Below, in pieces: positions 42,385 through 50,151 of a DNA stretch of 64,000 nt (position 1 is the stretch's first letter; each line of letters starts with the position of its first letter). The stretch is from Ferdinandcohnia sp047246645 (GTDB lineage Bacteria; Bacillota; Bacilli; Bacillales; Bacillaceae_L). The stretch is from positions 1 to 64,000 of the forward strand of contig NZ_JBFOKR010000022.1 in assembly GCF_047246645.1 (NCBI RefSeq). The letters run 5' to 3'. Under the pieces are notes generated by a model. It was given only the letters and a program-made list of their open reading frames with translations, was not told the DNA's origin and searched no databases. A program made the position numbers and the translations under genes.

Positions 42385-42495
42385 CTAAGCCAGACCTTGT
42401 GCGATACGAGTTCCGTATTCAGAATCTGCTTTGTTGTTTTGGTTATCTCCGACTGGAGCTCCCCCAACTTGTAGTTAGTCTATTGTTATGTAACG
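42385..42495 (-). pseudogene. remnant of a katA-type catalase N-terminus
   Basis: The minus strand encodes NNRLTTSWG and then, after a one-base shift in a run of G, GAPVGDNQNNKADS, ending at a stop (42385-42387). This matches the opening of Bacillus KatA (NKLTTSWGAPVGDNQN). AGAGGTGAT sits just upstream (42499-42508) as an old ribosome site. No ATG, no remaining catalase body. It lies between the regulator and the intact catalase gene. Confidence 0.7.
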
Positions 42496-42568
42496 AGATC
42501 ACCTCTTCTTAGATGTTTTTCATTACGAATACAATGATAACACTTCTTAATAAAAAATCAATACTTTT

Positions 42569-42583
42569 TTATAATAATTATAA
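42569..42583. promoter_or_regulatory. PerR box
   Basis: TTATAATAATTATAA matches the PerR consensus TTATAATNATTATAA at every position. It contains TATAAT-like -10 sequences on the plus strand, so bound PerR would block a promoter reading toward the catalase gene 260 bp downstream. The site is seen; regulation is established for the motif and inferred here. Confidence 0.8.
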
Positions 42584-42842
42584 TTAAAGAATGGGTAAAA
42601 TAATGGTTCTTTTGATTGGAGTCTCTGCTTAGCTATATTTAGTAATGGGAATAGGATGTTAATCTACAAAAAAGTAGAGATGTACCATGGAACTAAAACT
42701 ATCAATTATCAACTAGGTATTAATTTTTACTTACATTTGAGAATAAGTGAAGAATGATTATAAAGAATTCAGCTTGATACATAAATGAATGGTAAATGGA
42801 AATAATTAGATGGTAATTTATTGAAGTTAAAGGAGTGCTGAA

Positions 42843-44480
42843 ATGAACGAGAAAAAACACCATGGAACAAATGTGGAAGGTGTGGGAGGACCTGGCGATG
42901 ACCGCTTAGGTACGGGTGAATCAATGGACTCTCTAACAAATCGACAGGGACATCCTGTAACGGATAATCAGAACATCCGTACAGTTGGCAATCGCGGACC
43001 TTCAACACTTGAGAATTACGATTATATCGAAAAAATTTCACACTTTGACCGTGAACGTGTACCAGAACGTGTTGTTCATGCCCGAGGCGCTGGAGCACAT
43101 GGGTATTTTGAAGCCTACGGAAAAGTAGGAGATGAGCCGGTTTCAAAATACACACGAGCAAAATTATTCCAGGAAGCTGGTAAAAAAACACCTGTATTTG
43201 TACGGTTTTCAACAGTTGCTGGTGCCATGGAGTCACCTGAAACTGCGCGTGACCCTAGAGGTTTTGCCGTTAAGTTTTATACTGAGGATGGAAACTGGGA
43301 TTTAGTAGGAAACAATCTAAAGATATTCTTTATCCGTGATGCAATGAAGTTTCCTGATATGATTCATGCATTTAAGCCGGATCCGGTATCAAATCTATCA
43401 AATCCTGAGAGGATGTTTGATTTTTTAGCCAATACTCCTGAAGCAACACATATGATTACATTCCTGTTCTCACCATGGGGAATTCCGGCAAACTATCGCC
43501 AAATGCAAGGATCTGGAGTAAATACATACAAATGGGTAAATAAGGATGGCGAAGCGGTACTTGTAAAATACCACTGGGAACCGATAAAGCAAGGAATTAA
43601 AAACCTTACGCAAAAAGAGGCAAATGAAATTCAGGCAACCAACGTTAGTCATGCCACTCAAGATTTGTACGAAGCAATTGAAAAAGGTGATTATCCTGAA
43701 TGGGAGTTATGTGTTCAAATCATGAGTGACGATTATCATCCGGAGCTGGATTTTGATCCACTTGATGATACAAAACTATGGCCAACTGATAAGTTTCCAT
43801 TCTTAAAGGTTGGTAAAATGGTATTGAATAAAAACCCTGAGAATTACTTCAATGAAGTGGAGCAGGCTGCTTTTGGAACGGGTGTATTAGTAGATGGTTT
43901 AGATTTCTCTGACGATAAAATGCTACAAGGAAGAACATTCTCTTACTCAGATACACAACGCTACCGTGTGGGGTCTAACTATCTGCAACTACCAATTAAC
44001 GCTCCGAAAAAGCGTGTCGCTACAAATCAACGAGGTGGTCAAATGTCTTACCAAGTGGATACGCCTCCTAGCGGAAATCCACATGTCAACTATGAACCAT
44101 CCACTATCGGTGGTTTGAAGGAAGCAAAGCAGGAAGGCAAAGTGCATGAGCCACATTATAATGACAAGTTAGTTCGTGAAAAAATTGACCGGCCAAACGA
44201 TTTCGGACAAGCTGGTGAAACATATCGAAGCTTTGAAGAGTGGGAAAGAGAAGAATTAATCCGTAATTTGGTTGATAACCTTAAGATTTGTCGGCCGGAA
44301 ATACAAAATAAGATGCTAGAATACTTCACAAATGCTGATGAAGATTACGGTAGACGTGTAAGAGAAGGATTATCTAAGGCGATGGAACTGATGAAGGATG
44401 CTGACCATACGAGTTCTGCAGCAGCTGATAAAGCTGTCGACAAGGCTGAAAACATGGGCCGCGAAGCAGATCCTTATTAA
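42843..44480 (+). CDS. katX: heme catalase, KatX-type
   Basis: 545 residues, a monofunctional clade-3 type catalase that converts H2O2 to water and oxygen. The active site has H79 in RVVHARGAG, N156/N157 in DLVGNNLKIFFIRD, and the proximal heme Tyr in FSYSDTQRYR. The N-terminal extension (GGPGDDRLGTGESM, then NRQGHPVT) and length match B. subtilis KatX, a spore catalase. A perfect PerR box upstream suggests vegetative peroxide induction instead, so it may have taken over the KatA role. A charged C-terminal tail follows the domain. AAAGGAGTG is the ribosome site. Confidence 0.9.
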   Translation: MNEKKHHGTNVEGVGGPGDDRLGTGESMDSLTNRQGHPVTDNQNIRTVGNRGPSTLENYDYIEKISHFDRERVPERVVHARGAGAHGYFEAYGKVGDEPVSKYTRAKLFQEAGKKTPVFVRFSTVAGAMESPETARDPRGFAVKFYTEDGNWDLVGNNLKIFFIRDAMKFPDMIHAFKPDPVSNLSNPERMFDFLANTPEATHMITFLFSPWGIPANYRQMQGSGVNTYKWVNKDGEAVLVKYHWEPIKQGIKNLTQKEANEIQATNVSHATQDLYEAIEKGDYPEWELCVQIMSDDYHPELDFDPLDDTKLWPTDKFPFLKVGKMVLNKNPENYFNEVEQAAFGTGVLVDGLDFSDDKMLQGRTFSYSDTQRYRVGSNYLQLPINAPKKRVATNQRGGQMSYQVDTPPSGNPHVNYEPSTIGGLKEAKQEGKVHEPHYNDKLVREKIDRPNDFGQAGETYRSFEEWEREELIRNLVDNLKICRPEIQNKMLEYFTNADEDYGRRVREGLSKAMELMKDADHTSSAAADKAVDKAENMGREADPY

Positions 44481-44562
44481 TGTCTTATGAGTGAAAGATT
44501 GTGGCGGTAGATTCTGATTGAAAAGCAGAACTGCTAAAATCTATTGTGAAATAAAAGCCGAA

Positions 44563-44589
44563 TGTGGATAATGTTGAAATTGTGGATAA
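44563..44589 (-). other. two perfect DnaA boxes
   Basis: TGTGGATAA at 44563-44571 and 44581-44589 is the complement of the DnaA box TTATCCACA. Spacing is 18 bp start to start. See also 44765-44782. Confidence 0.6.
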
Positions 44590-44615
44590 CTCCATTCTAA
44601 GAATAGTACGACAAG

Positions 44616-44641
44616 AAAAGAGCCATAAAAGGCTCTTTTTA
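44616..44641 (+). terminator. katX terminator
   Basis: AAAAGAGCC (44616-44624) pairs with GGCTCTTTT (44631-44639), followed by more T. It lies 135 bp after the stop. Confidence 0.85.
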
Positions 44642-44707
44642 CTGTTCGAGTAAAGCCTGTCAGGCAGCGAAACAGCGGCTTTTTTGGAAGATAAAAAGCA
44701 GTGTGAA

Positions 44708-44790
44708 GTGTCCTCCGTAAAAAGACAAATGTATTTCTGTGGTGACTGCCACCAATGTGGGTTTTGTGGATAATGTGGATAAGTTATACC
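44708..44790. repeat. double-hairpin dispersed repeat, copy 3
   Basis: Degenerate first hairpin (GTGTCC, then AAAAGACAAATG), the shared GTATTTCTGTGGTG, a second hairpin TGGTGACTGCCACCA, and the tail CAATGTGG also found in copy 2. The tail here holds two perfect DnaA boxes. Confidence 0.7.
44765..44782 (-). other. tandem perfect DnaA boxes
   Basis: TGTGGATAA occurs twice without a gap (44765-44773 and 44774-44782), in the same orientation as the pair at 44563. Four perfect boxes in 220 bp recall DnaA-box clusters outside oriC. No dnaA or dnaN is near. Confidence 0.6.
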
Positions 44791-44898
44791 CATAGTCATT
44801 GTTAAAGGTCGAGTAACTAAAAAAATTTGTTTGAAGGAGTTTTCCCGATTCAGACAAACGTTTGCCTTATTTTTGAATTGCTTGTGGTTATTGGGGTA

Positions 44899-44928
44899 AG
44901 GCGTTAAACAAACGTTTGTTTAACGCCT
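44899..44928. promoter_or_regulatory. 30-bp perfect palindrome
   Basis: Perfect two-fold symmetry centred on ACGT at 44912-44915, with core ACAAACGTTTG. The same core stands alone at 44854-44864. The palindrome lies 9 bp after the nitroreductase stop (minus strand), but no T-tract follows on either strand, so an operator-like or recombination role is as likely as termination. Confidence 0.5.
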
Positions 44929-44937
44929 ATATTGCAT

Positions 44938-45537
44938 TTAAACCAGAGTTTGATTGAATTTCCCATTAAACAATGTATCCGCTAAAGGACGACGGTTATT
45001 TGGCTGTTCACGTTCTTGCAGGTTTTCAGGAAGAACTTCCTTTTCTCCTTGGTAGCCAATTGCGATTACACATTGAATTTCATAGTCGTCTGGAATTTGT
45101 AGTGCTTCTCTGGCTTTGTCTCTGTCAAAACCGCCCATTGCATGTGTAACTAATCCTTTGTTCGCGGCTTCTAAAGCAAGATAACCAAAAGCAGTACCTG
45201 AATCGAATGCATGGTAACGATTCTCCCCATTGTCTGTTGTCTTTTTTGAAATCAATAGGGTTAAGACAGGAGCCTTTTCACACCAGACAAGATTTCCTGG
45301 GTTAATGAACGTATGGAATAGCTTGAGATCTGCCTCTGATTTTGCAACGATAAATCTCCATGGCTGAAAATTGTTGGCAGAAGGTGCCCAGCGTGCAGCT
45401 TCGAAGACACTTAAAAGGTCAGCTTCAGGAACCTCTTTCTCCAAAAATGAGCGAGGTGACCATCTGTTTATAAATAATGGATTAACTTCATATTGTGCTT
45501 CGCGTGTATTTTCTGATTTTGTTTTTACTTGTGTCAC
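44938..45537 (-). CDS. nitroreductase-family FMN oxidoreductase
   Basis: 199 residues. FMN-binding motifs RWSPRSF near the N-terminus, AARWAPSANNFQPWRF, and GLVTHAMGGFD and IAIGYQG near the C-terminus identify an oxygen-insensitive nitroreductase-type flavoprotein. Likely substrates are quinones or nitroaromatics with NAD(P)H. The GTG at 45537 is preferred since AGGAGGAG lies 6 bases upstream; a longer frame from 45609 lacks a site. Confidence 0.85.
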   Translation of the reverse strand: MTQVKTKSENTREAQYEVNPLFINRWSPRSFLEKEVPEADLLSVFEAARWAPSANNFQPWRFIVAKSEADLKLFHTFINPGNLVWCEKAPVLTLLISKKTTDNGENRYHAFDSGTAFGYLALEAANKGLVTHAMGGFDRDKAREALQIPDDYEIQCVIAIGYQGEKEVLPENLQEREQPNNRRPLADTLFNGKFNQTLV

Positions 45538-45690
45538 AAAATTCTCCTCCTTTGCAGATACTTCTATTTTAGCTTCAAACATTTTGTTTTTCCAATATAG
45601 TGTTTCCACTAAGCTAAAAATAGATTGTTACCTAACAGGAAATAAGGTACATTCTATCTATCATTCGTTACAAATTAAGGAGAATATATC

Positions 45691-46134
45691 ATGTTAATAA
45701 CAGAGCGTTTATGTTTAGTTCCATGCACGTTGGCATCTTTTACTGATTCGAATTATCCCTTATTAGATCATATCCAATATGCACTCAACCAAACAGAATC
45801 AGACCAAAGTACAATTGGTTGGTATGTATGGTTGGCGAAACGAAAGGAAGACGGTAAAACGGTAGGGGACATTGGTTTTAAAGGTAAGCCTGTCAACGGA
45901 ACCGTTGAAATAGGTTACGGGATTGATCCAGACGAACATAACAAAGGCTATGCAACGGAAGCTGCAATTGCTTTAGTAGAGTGGGCATTTTTACATGAGG
46001 CAGTTAGAAAAGTTCAAGCGGAATGTGATATAGATAATGTTGCGTCGATTCGTGTTCTAGAAAAGCTCGGTATGAAGCGGATTGAGGAAATGAAGGGAAT
46101 GATTTACTGGGGGTTGGAGCGGTCATCAGTTTGA
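45691..46134 (+). CDS. GNAT acetyltransferase (RimJ-like)
   Basis: 147 residues with the GNAT core: a strand GTVEIGYGIDPDEHN, the acetyl-CoA loop NKGYATEAAIA, then NVASIRVLEKLGM. Closest in type to N-terminal ribosomal-protein or small-molecule acetyltransferases. Substrate unknown. AAGGAG lies 8 bases before the ATG. Confidence 0.85.
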   Translation: MLITERLCLVPCTLASFTDSNYPLLDHIQYALNQTESDQSTIGWYVWLAKRKEDGKTVGDIGFKGKPVNGTVEIGYGIDPDEHNKGYATEAAIALVEWAFLHEAVRKVQAECDIDNVASIRVLEKLGMKRIEEMKGMIYWGLERSSV

Positions 46135-46206
46135 AATCCCAGTCTGGATTAAGAAACAAACGGGGATTTGAAAATACACAATAATATTTTACAAATAAAG
46201 GGAGTT

Positions 46207-46312
46207 TACGGCCTTTAAATAAAGAATACAGCTGTTAGGCCGCAAACACAAACACTGTCGTTATCTTAGATTTACTGTCGTTATTCAAAAAATACGGCTG
46301 ATAGCAGCAAAA
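46207..46312. repeat. array 3: five 20-bp units, TACGGC/CACTGTC family
   Basis: Units start at 46207, 46227, 46253, 46273 and 46293: exact 20-base steps except for six extra bases (46247-46252) after unit 2. Heads are TACGGCC, TACAGCTG, CACTGTCG, TACTGTCG and TACGGCTG; tails are A-rich. The layout is the same as arrays 1 and 2 near 3840 and 4083, with different head words. It lies between two convergent acetyltransferase genes. Confidence 0.7.
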
Positions 46313-46335
46313 CACAGAGTTACCACTCCGCCATT

Positions 46336-46776
46336 TTACAAAAAACTCCACAGCTCTTTCACAAATGCATAACTCGTTCTCTTGTAACCCATTCTCTCCT
46401 CATAAAAACGATGGGCATCTTTACGTTGTAAACCAGAGCTTAAAGCAACTGAGGAACAACCTAGATTCTCTGCCAGTTCATGTATATATAAAAGAAGTGC
46501 TTCACCATAGCCTTTTGAACGGCTCTCCTCATCTGTTACAAGGTCATACACATAAATATGGTTCCCATTATATAGATTGATCAAATTAATGACACCTGTT
46601 ACGGCACATACCTTATTTTCGTCAATCAACGCGAATAACCGATAACCTTGTTTACTCATTTCTGTTAGCATCTGGATGTACATGTCCTCGTCTAAATGTG
46701 TTCGTAGCTGATTCATCACAGGAAAAGCAGTTAACCATTCTTCAACAGTTTTTAATTCACAAATCTCATATCCCAT
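46336..46776 (-). CDS. GNAT acetyltransferase
   Basis: 146 residues with GNAT features: YVYDLVTDEESRSKGYGEALL (acetyl-CoA loop SKGYGEA), a helix, and VALSSGLQRKDAHRFYEERMGY with its closing FYE motif. Likely small-molecule acetylation; substrate unknown. The ATG at 46776 follows AAGGAG by 9 bases; an upstream GTG touches that site. Confidence 0.82.
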   Translation of the reverse strand: MGYEICELKTVEEWLTAFPVMNQLRTHLDEDMYIQMLTEMSKQGYRLFALIDENKVCAVTGVINLINLYNGNHIYVYDLVTDEESRSKGYGEALLLYIHELAENLGCSSVALSSGLQRKDAHRFYEERMGYKRTSYAFVKELWSFL

Positions 46777-46853
46777 AGTCTTCACTCCTTAAAAACACTT
46801 TTCTATATCATACATCACCAACTTTCGGTGAGAGTACAGAAAAAGTATTTTTC

Positions 46854-46881
46854 TTTACATCATTCAAAAAACTTCTATAAT
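46854..46881 (+). promoter_or_regulatory. SigA-type promoter in the ctpB upstream region
   Basis: TTTACA (46854-46859), a 16-base spacer and TATAAT (46876-46881). Transcription would start near 46888. A hairpin terminator lies at 46989-47021, so the immediate product may be a short RNA rather than ctpB mRNA. Confidence 0.6.
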
Positions 46882-46887
46882 AAATAG

Positions 46888-47021
46888 TAGGAATATCAAG
46901 AAATTTCACATTGATTTTTACTCATGTAGGCAGGCACTCGAGATTTTCTAATCATAACTGGTACAAGCTTTTCATATAGTAAAATACCAAGGCATCGCAC
47001 TAAGCATGTGTGGTGCCTTTT
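46888..47021 (+). ncRNA. candidate small RNA upstream of ctpB
   Basis: Between the promoter at 46854 and a 12-bp hairpin (46989-47000 with 47008-47019, two wobble pairs, ending in TTTT) lies about 134 bases with no ribosome site or open frame of note. This is the shape of a small RNA or a leader attenuator for ctpB, which starts 195 bp further on. Extent is inferred. Confidence 0.4.
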
Positions 47022-47215
47022 CCGTAACTCTGGTAGGATAGTTCAAAAGTTAGATAATGATTTGGCTTTCAAACTATTTGCTTAGAGGAATACATGAATA
47101 AGAACATAAAAGCTACAAACATTAATATTATTCTTTTAAAGGAGTAACCGATAAAGATACATACAAATGTTTAAGGCTTTTATAAGCACTGTTAAAGAGA
47201 TGAGGAGGAACATAG

Positions 47216-48670
47216 GTGAATCGTAAAATTGTCGCATTATACATGGTACTAACCTTTCTACTAGGGTCTGGGGTAACATTCCTGACAGTTCAGTTATTGG
47301 ATAAAGGAAATGATCAACCGCTCGTTCAACAGCCTGCCCCTACAGATAACCAAGGGGATCAAAAAGAATCTGAAGGCAGTGAACTATCTAAAATATCACA
47401 AGCATACAATCTTATATTATCAAGCTATGTAGAAAAAGTGGATGAAGATCAACTTATAGAAGGCGCTATCCAAGGAATGGTAGGAACCTTAGAAGATCCA
47501 TATTCAGCTTATATGGATGAAGAAACAGCTGCACAGTTTAACGACTCTCTCGAATCTTCGTTTGAAGGAATCGGGGCAGAAGTAAGTATGGTTGAAGGTA
47601 AGGTAACCATTGTTGCTCCGTTCAAGGATTCACCTGCTGAAAAAGCTGGCTTGAAGCCAAATGACCAAATTATCAAAATTGATGGTGAAAGTATAGAAGG
47701 TCTTGATTTGTATGAAGCAGTTCTAAAAATCCGTGGGGAAAAAGGAACTGATGTTATTCTTCAAGTAATGAGACCTGGTGTTACTGATTTAATGGAAGTG
47801 AAGGTAACACGTGACACAATCCCAATTGAAACTGTGTATACGTCCGTAAAGGAATTCAAAAATAAAAAGGTTGGTTATATCGAAATTACTTCATTTGCTC
47901 AAAAAACGGCAGAAGACTTTGTAGTAGGTCTTAGTGAATTAGAAGATCAAAAGATAGAAGGTCTTGTAATCGATGTTCGTGGTAACCCTGGTGGACTCCT
48001 GGAAAGTGTTGAGGAAATCCTTAAACAGCTTATTACAAAGGAAAAGCCATATGTACAAATTGAGAACCGTGATGGTCAAAAGCAGCGCTTTTTCTCTACC
48101 CTTGAAGAGCAGAAGAAATATCCAATTGTTGTTCTAACTGACCAAGGTAGTGCCTCAGCGTCTGAAATCCTTGCCGGTGCGTTAAAAGAAGCTGGTGGAT
48201 ATGACATTGTTGGTGAAAAAACGTTTGGTAAGGGTACTGTTCAGCAGGCGCGTGATATGGGAGACGGAAGTAACTTGAAGCTTACCATGTTCAAGTGGTT
48301 AACTCCTGATGGAAATTGGATTCATAAAAAAGGTATCGAACCAACAGTAGAGGCTAAACAACCAGAGTTTTTCTATGCAAATCCAATTCAATTCGAAAGT
48401 GAACTTGCGCTTAATATGAACAATGAGAAAATCAAAAATGCACAAGTCATGCTAAAGGGCCTAGGTTTTGATCCGGGTCGTGTGGATGGATATTTTAGTG
48501 AAGAAACTGTAAAAGCAGTAAAAGCTTTCCAAGTGGCAAATGACTTAGAAGAAACCGGTAAAATAGATGAAAAAACAGCAGCAAGACTTGAAACAAAAGT
48601 AATTGAAGCAATTAGAGATGATAAGAACGACCAACAGCTCAAAAAAGCGATTGAAGTTCTATTTGAATAA
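47216..48670 (+). CDS. ctpB: S41 carboxy-terminal processing protease CtpB
   Basis: 484 residues: N-terminal membrane anchor (about 5-27), PDZ domain (about 112-190), S41 protease core with S314 (GSASASE), K339 (TFGKGTVQ) and Q343, and a C-terminal peptidoglycan-binding domain (about 410-465). In B. subtilis it is exported to the space between mother cell and forespore and cleaves SpoIVFA to trigger SigK activation. Spacing of the catalytic residues matches CtpB. GTG start with GAGGAGG upstream. Followed by minJ as in B. subtilis. Confidence 0.92.
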   Translation: MNRKIVALYMVLTFLLGSGVTFLTVQLLDKGNDQPLVQQPAPTDNQGDQKESEGSELSKISQAYNLILSSYVEKVDEDQLIEGAIQGMVGTLEDPYSAYMDEETAAQFNDSLESSFEGIGAEVSMVEGKVTIVAPFKDSPAEKAGLKPNDQIIKIDGESIEGLDLYEAVLKIRGEKGTDVILQVMRPGVTDLMEVKVTRDTIPIETVYTSVKEFKNKKVGYIEITSFAQKTAEDFVVGLSELEDQKIEGLVIDVRGNPGGLLESVEEILKQLITKEKPYVQIENRDGQKQRFFSTLEEQKKYPIVVLTDQGSASASEILAGALKEAGGYDIVGEKTFGKGTVQQARDMGDGSNLKLTMFKWLTPDGNWIHKKGIEPTVEAKQPEFFYANPIQFESELALNMNNEKIKNAQVMLKGLGFDPGRVDGYFSEETVKAVKAFQVANDLEETGKIDEKTAARLETKVIEAIRDDKNDQQLKKAIEVLFE

Positions 48671-48680
48671 GGATAACAAG

Positions 48681-48710
48681 CACCTCTCTTACATAAGGAG
48701 AGGTGTTTTT
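48681..48710 (+). terminator. ctpB terminator
   Basis: CACCTCTC (48681-48688) pairs with GAGAGGTG (48698-48705), followed by TTTTT. Confidence 0.9.
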
Positions 48711-48864
48711 AATTAGAGTTGGAAATGTACGCTTGCGCTTTTCTTATATTCACTAGATTTCCATAAAAAACAAAGTATGCTTTATGTCAAGTATTTGGTA
48801 AAATAAAGAATAGTATATTGAACGTGAATGAAACAATCGAATTTATTAGTAGGTGGTGATTTTT

Positions 48865-50061
48865 TTGATAACTGCATGGTTGCTGGAACTTTTGCTTGGA
48901 ATTGGCAGATTCCTTCTTCATCCATTGGTTTATTTCTTTGCTGGTTACGCAATATTATTAGGTTATTTTCGTGTAAAACGGGAGAGGCGTGCGTTTCATA
49001 TTCGAGTAAATGATGGTTTTTATGATTTACGTTCGTTACTTCCTGGAGCTTGGATAGCTGGGTTGGTTATATCAATCGTAACAATTGCAGTAGGAGTAGT
49101 TATCCCGTTTGGAACGATTGTTTTAATTGCACTTATAACTCTTCTTCTTAGTTTACCGATTAAAGCGCGATTGCTTTCACCAGCCTATGTTTTAGGTATT
49201 TCGTTTTTACTACTTCTGTTTGTATCAAAGTTATCGGTAGAAAAAGATACATTTATTGGTAGTTTACTAGCAGACATGGGTTCTACTAGTCTATCAGCAG
49301 TTGCGATTCTACTAGGTTTGTTAGTAGTTGCTGAAGGAATATTGATAATGAAAAGAGGTCATATCGGGACATCACCTGATCTGTTAAAAAGTAAACGTGG
49401 TCTACCAGTCGGGGCGCATATTACGCAAAGATTATGGATGGCTCCAATCTTTTTGCTTGTTCCGGGAGAAGCACTTACTACTCATTATGAATGGTGGCCA
49501 GTCTTTACACTTTCTGGAGAAACTTATTCTCTGTTCTTAGTTCCGTTCGGAATTGGCTTCTATCATAAAGTGAAGAGCATGCTTCCGGTTAAAACGATTC
49601 GATTGGTTGGGCAAAGAGTAATTTTCCTTGGTGCGGTTCTTACAATCGCAGCCGTTATTAGTATTTGGCTCCCTGCAGTAGCAACATTTGTGGCTTGTTT
49701 TGCAATAGTTGGAAGAGAACTAATCTCATTACAACATTATATTTTTGATGATTCTAGATCATCTATTTTCTCCAAAACAAATCATGGATTAATCGTATTG
49801 GGTGTAATTCCATATTCACCTGCAGAAAAAATGCAAATTCGAGTAGGAGAAACGATTGTAAAGGTAAATGGAAATCAAGTGAAAACAGTGTTTGATTTCT
49901 ATGAATCTCTCCAAAAAAATAGAGCATATTGCAAATTGGATGTGCTAAATGCGAACGGTGAAGTACGTTACGTCCAACGAGCACTATACGATGGTGAGCA
50001 CCATGAACTTGGCCTGCTTTTTGTTGAAGAGGGCAAACGATGGAAGGGACGAGCAGTATAG
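48865..50061 (+). CDS. minJ: cell division topological determinant MinJ
   Basis: 398 residues: seven or eight membrane spans, then a cytoplasmic PDZ domain (about 308-375; GVIPYSPAEKMQIRVGE). MinJ bridges DivIVA and MinD at poles and septa. The TTG at 48865 was chosen because AGGTGGTGAT lies just upstream, and the length then matches B. subtilis MinJ; two GTG codons at 48853 and 48856 lie inside that site. Confidence 0.9.
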   Translation: MITAWLLELLLGIGRFLLHPLVYFFAGYAILLGYFRVKRERRAFHIRVNDGFYDLRSLLPGAWIAGLVISIVTIAVGVVIPFGTIVLIALITLLLSLPIKARLLSPAYVLGISFLLLLFVSKLSVEKDTFIGSLLADMGSTSLSAVAILLGLLVVAEGILIMKRGHIGTSPDLLKSKRGLPVGAHITQRLWMAPIFLLVPGEALTTHYEWWPVFTLSGETYSLFLVPFGIGFYHKVKSMLPVKTIRLVGQRVIFLGAVLTIAAVISIWLPAVATFVACFAIVGRELISLQHYIFDDSRSSIFSKTNHGLIVLGVIPYSPAEKMQIRVGETIVKVNGNQVKTVFDFYESLQKNRAYCKLDVLNANGEVRYVQRALYDGEHHELGLLFVEEGKRWKGRAV

Positions 50062-50069
50062 AAAAAATT

Positions 50070-50096
50070 AGCCCAACTACGATAGTAGTTGGGCTT
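50070..50096 (+). terminator. minJ terminator
   Basis: AGCCCAACTAC (50070-50080) pairs with GTAGTTGGGCT (50085-50095), followed by TT. Confidence 0.85.
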
Positions 50097-50120
50097 TACT
50101 ATTTTATAATTATAATCATA

Positions 50121-50149
50121 TAAAAAAGCCCCATCCTTTTTTGATGGGG
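50121..50149 (-). terminator. terminator of the sensor kinase gene
   Basis: On the minus strand CCCCATC (50149-50143) pairs with GATGGGG (50135-50129), followed by CTTTTTTA. Confidence 0.85.
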
Positions 50150-50151
50150 TA

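Noticed and set aside
42330..42512. 60-codon plus-strand open frame
   Set aside because: The minus strand of the same stretch matches a KatA N-terminus, so the plus frame is chance.
44563..44782. DnaA-box cluster considered as the chromosome origin
   Set aside because: No dnaA, dnaN, rpmH or gyrB gene nearby and no AT-rich unwinding region with DnaA-trio pattern that I can support.
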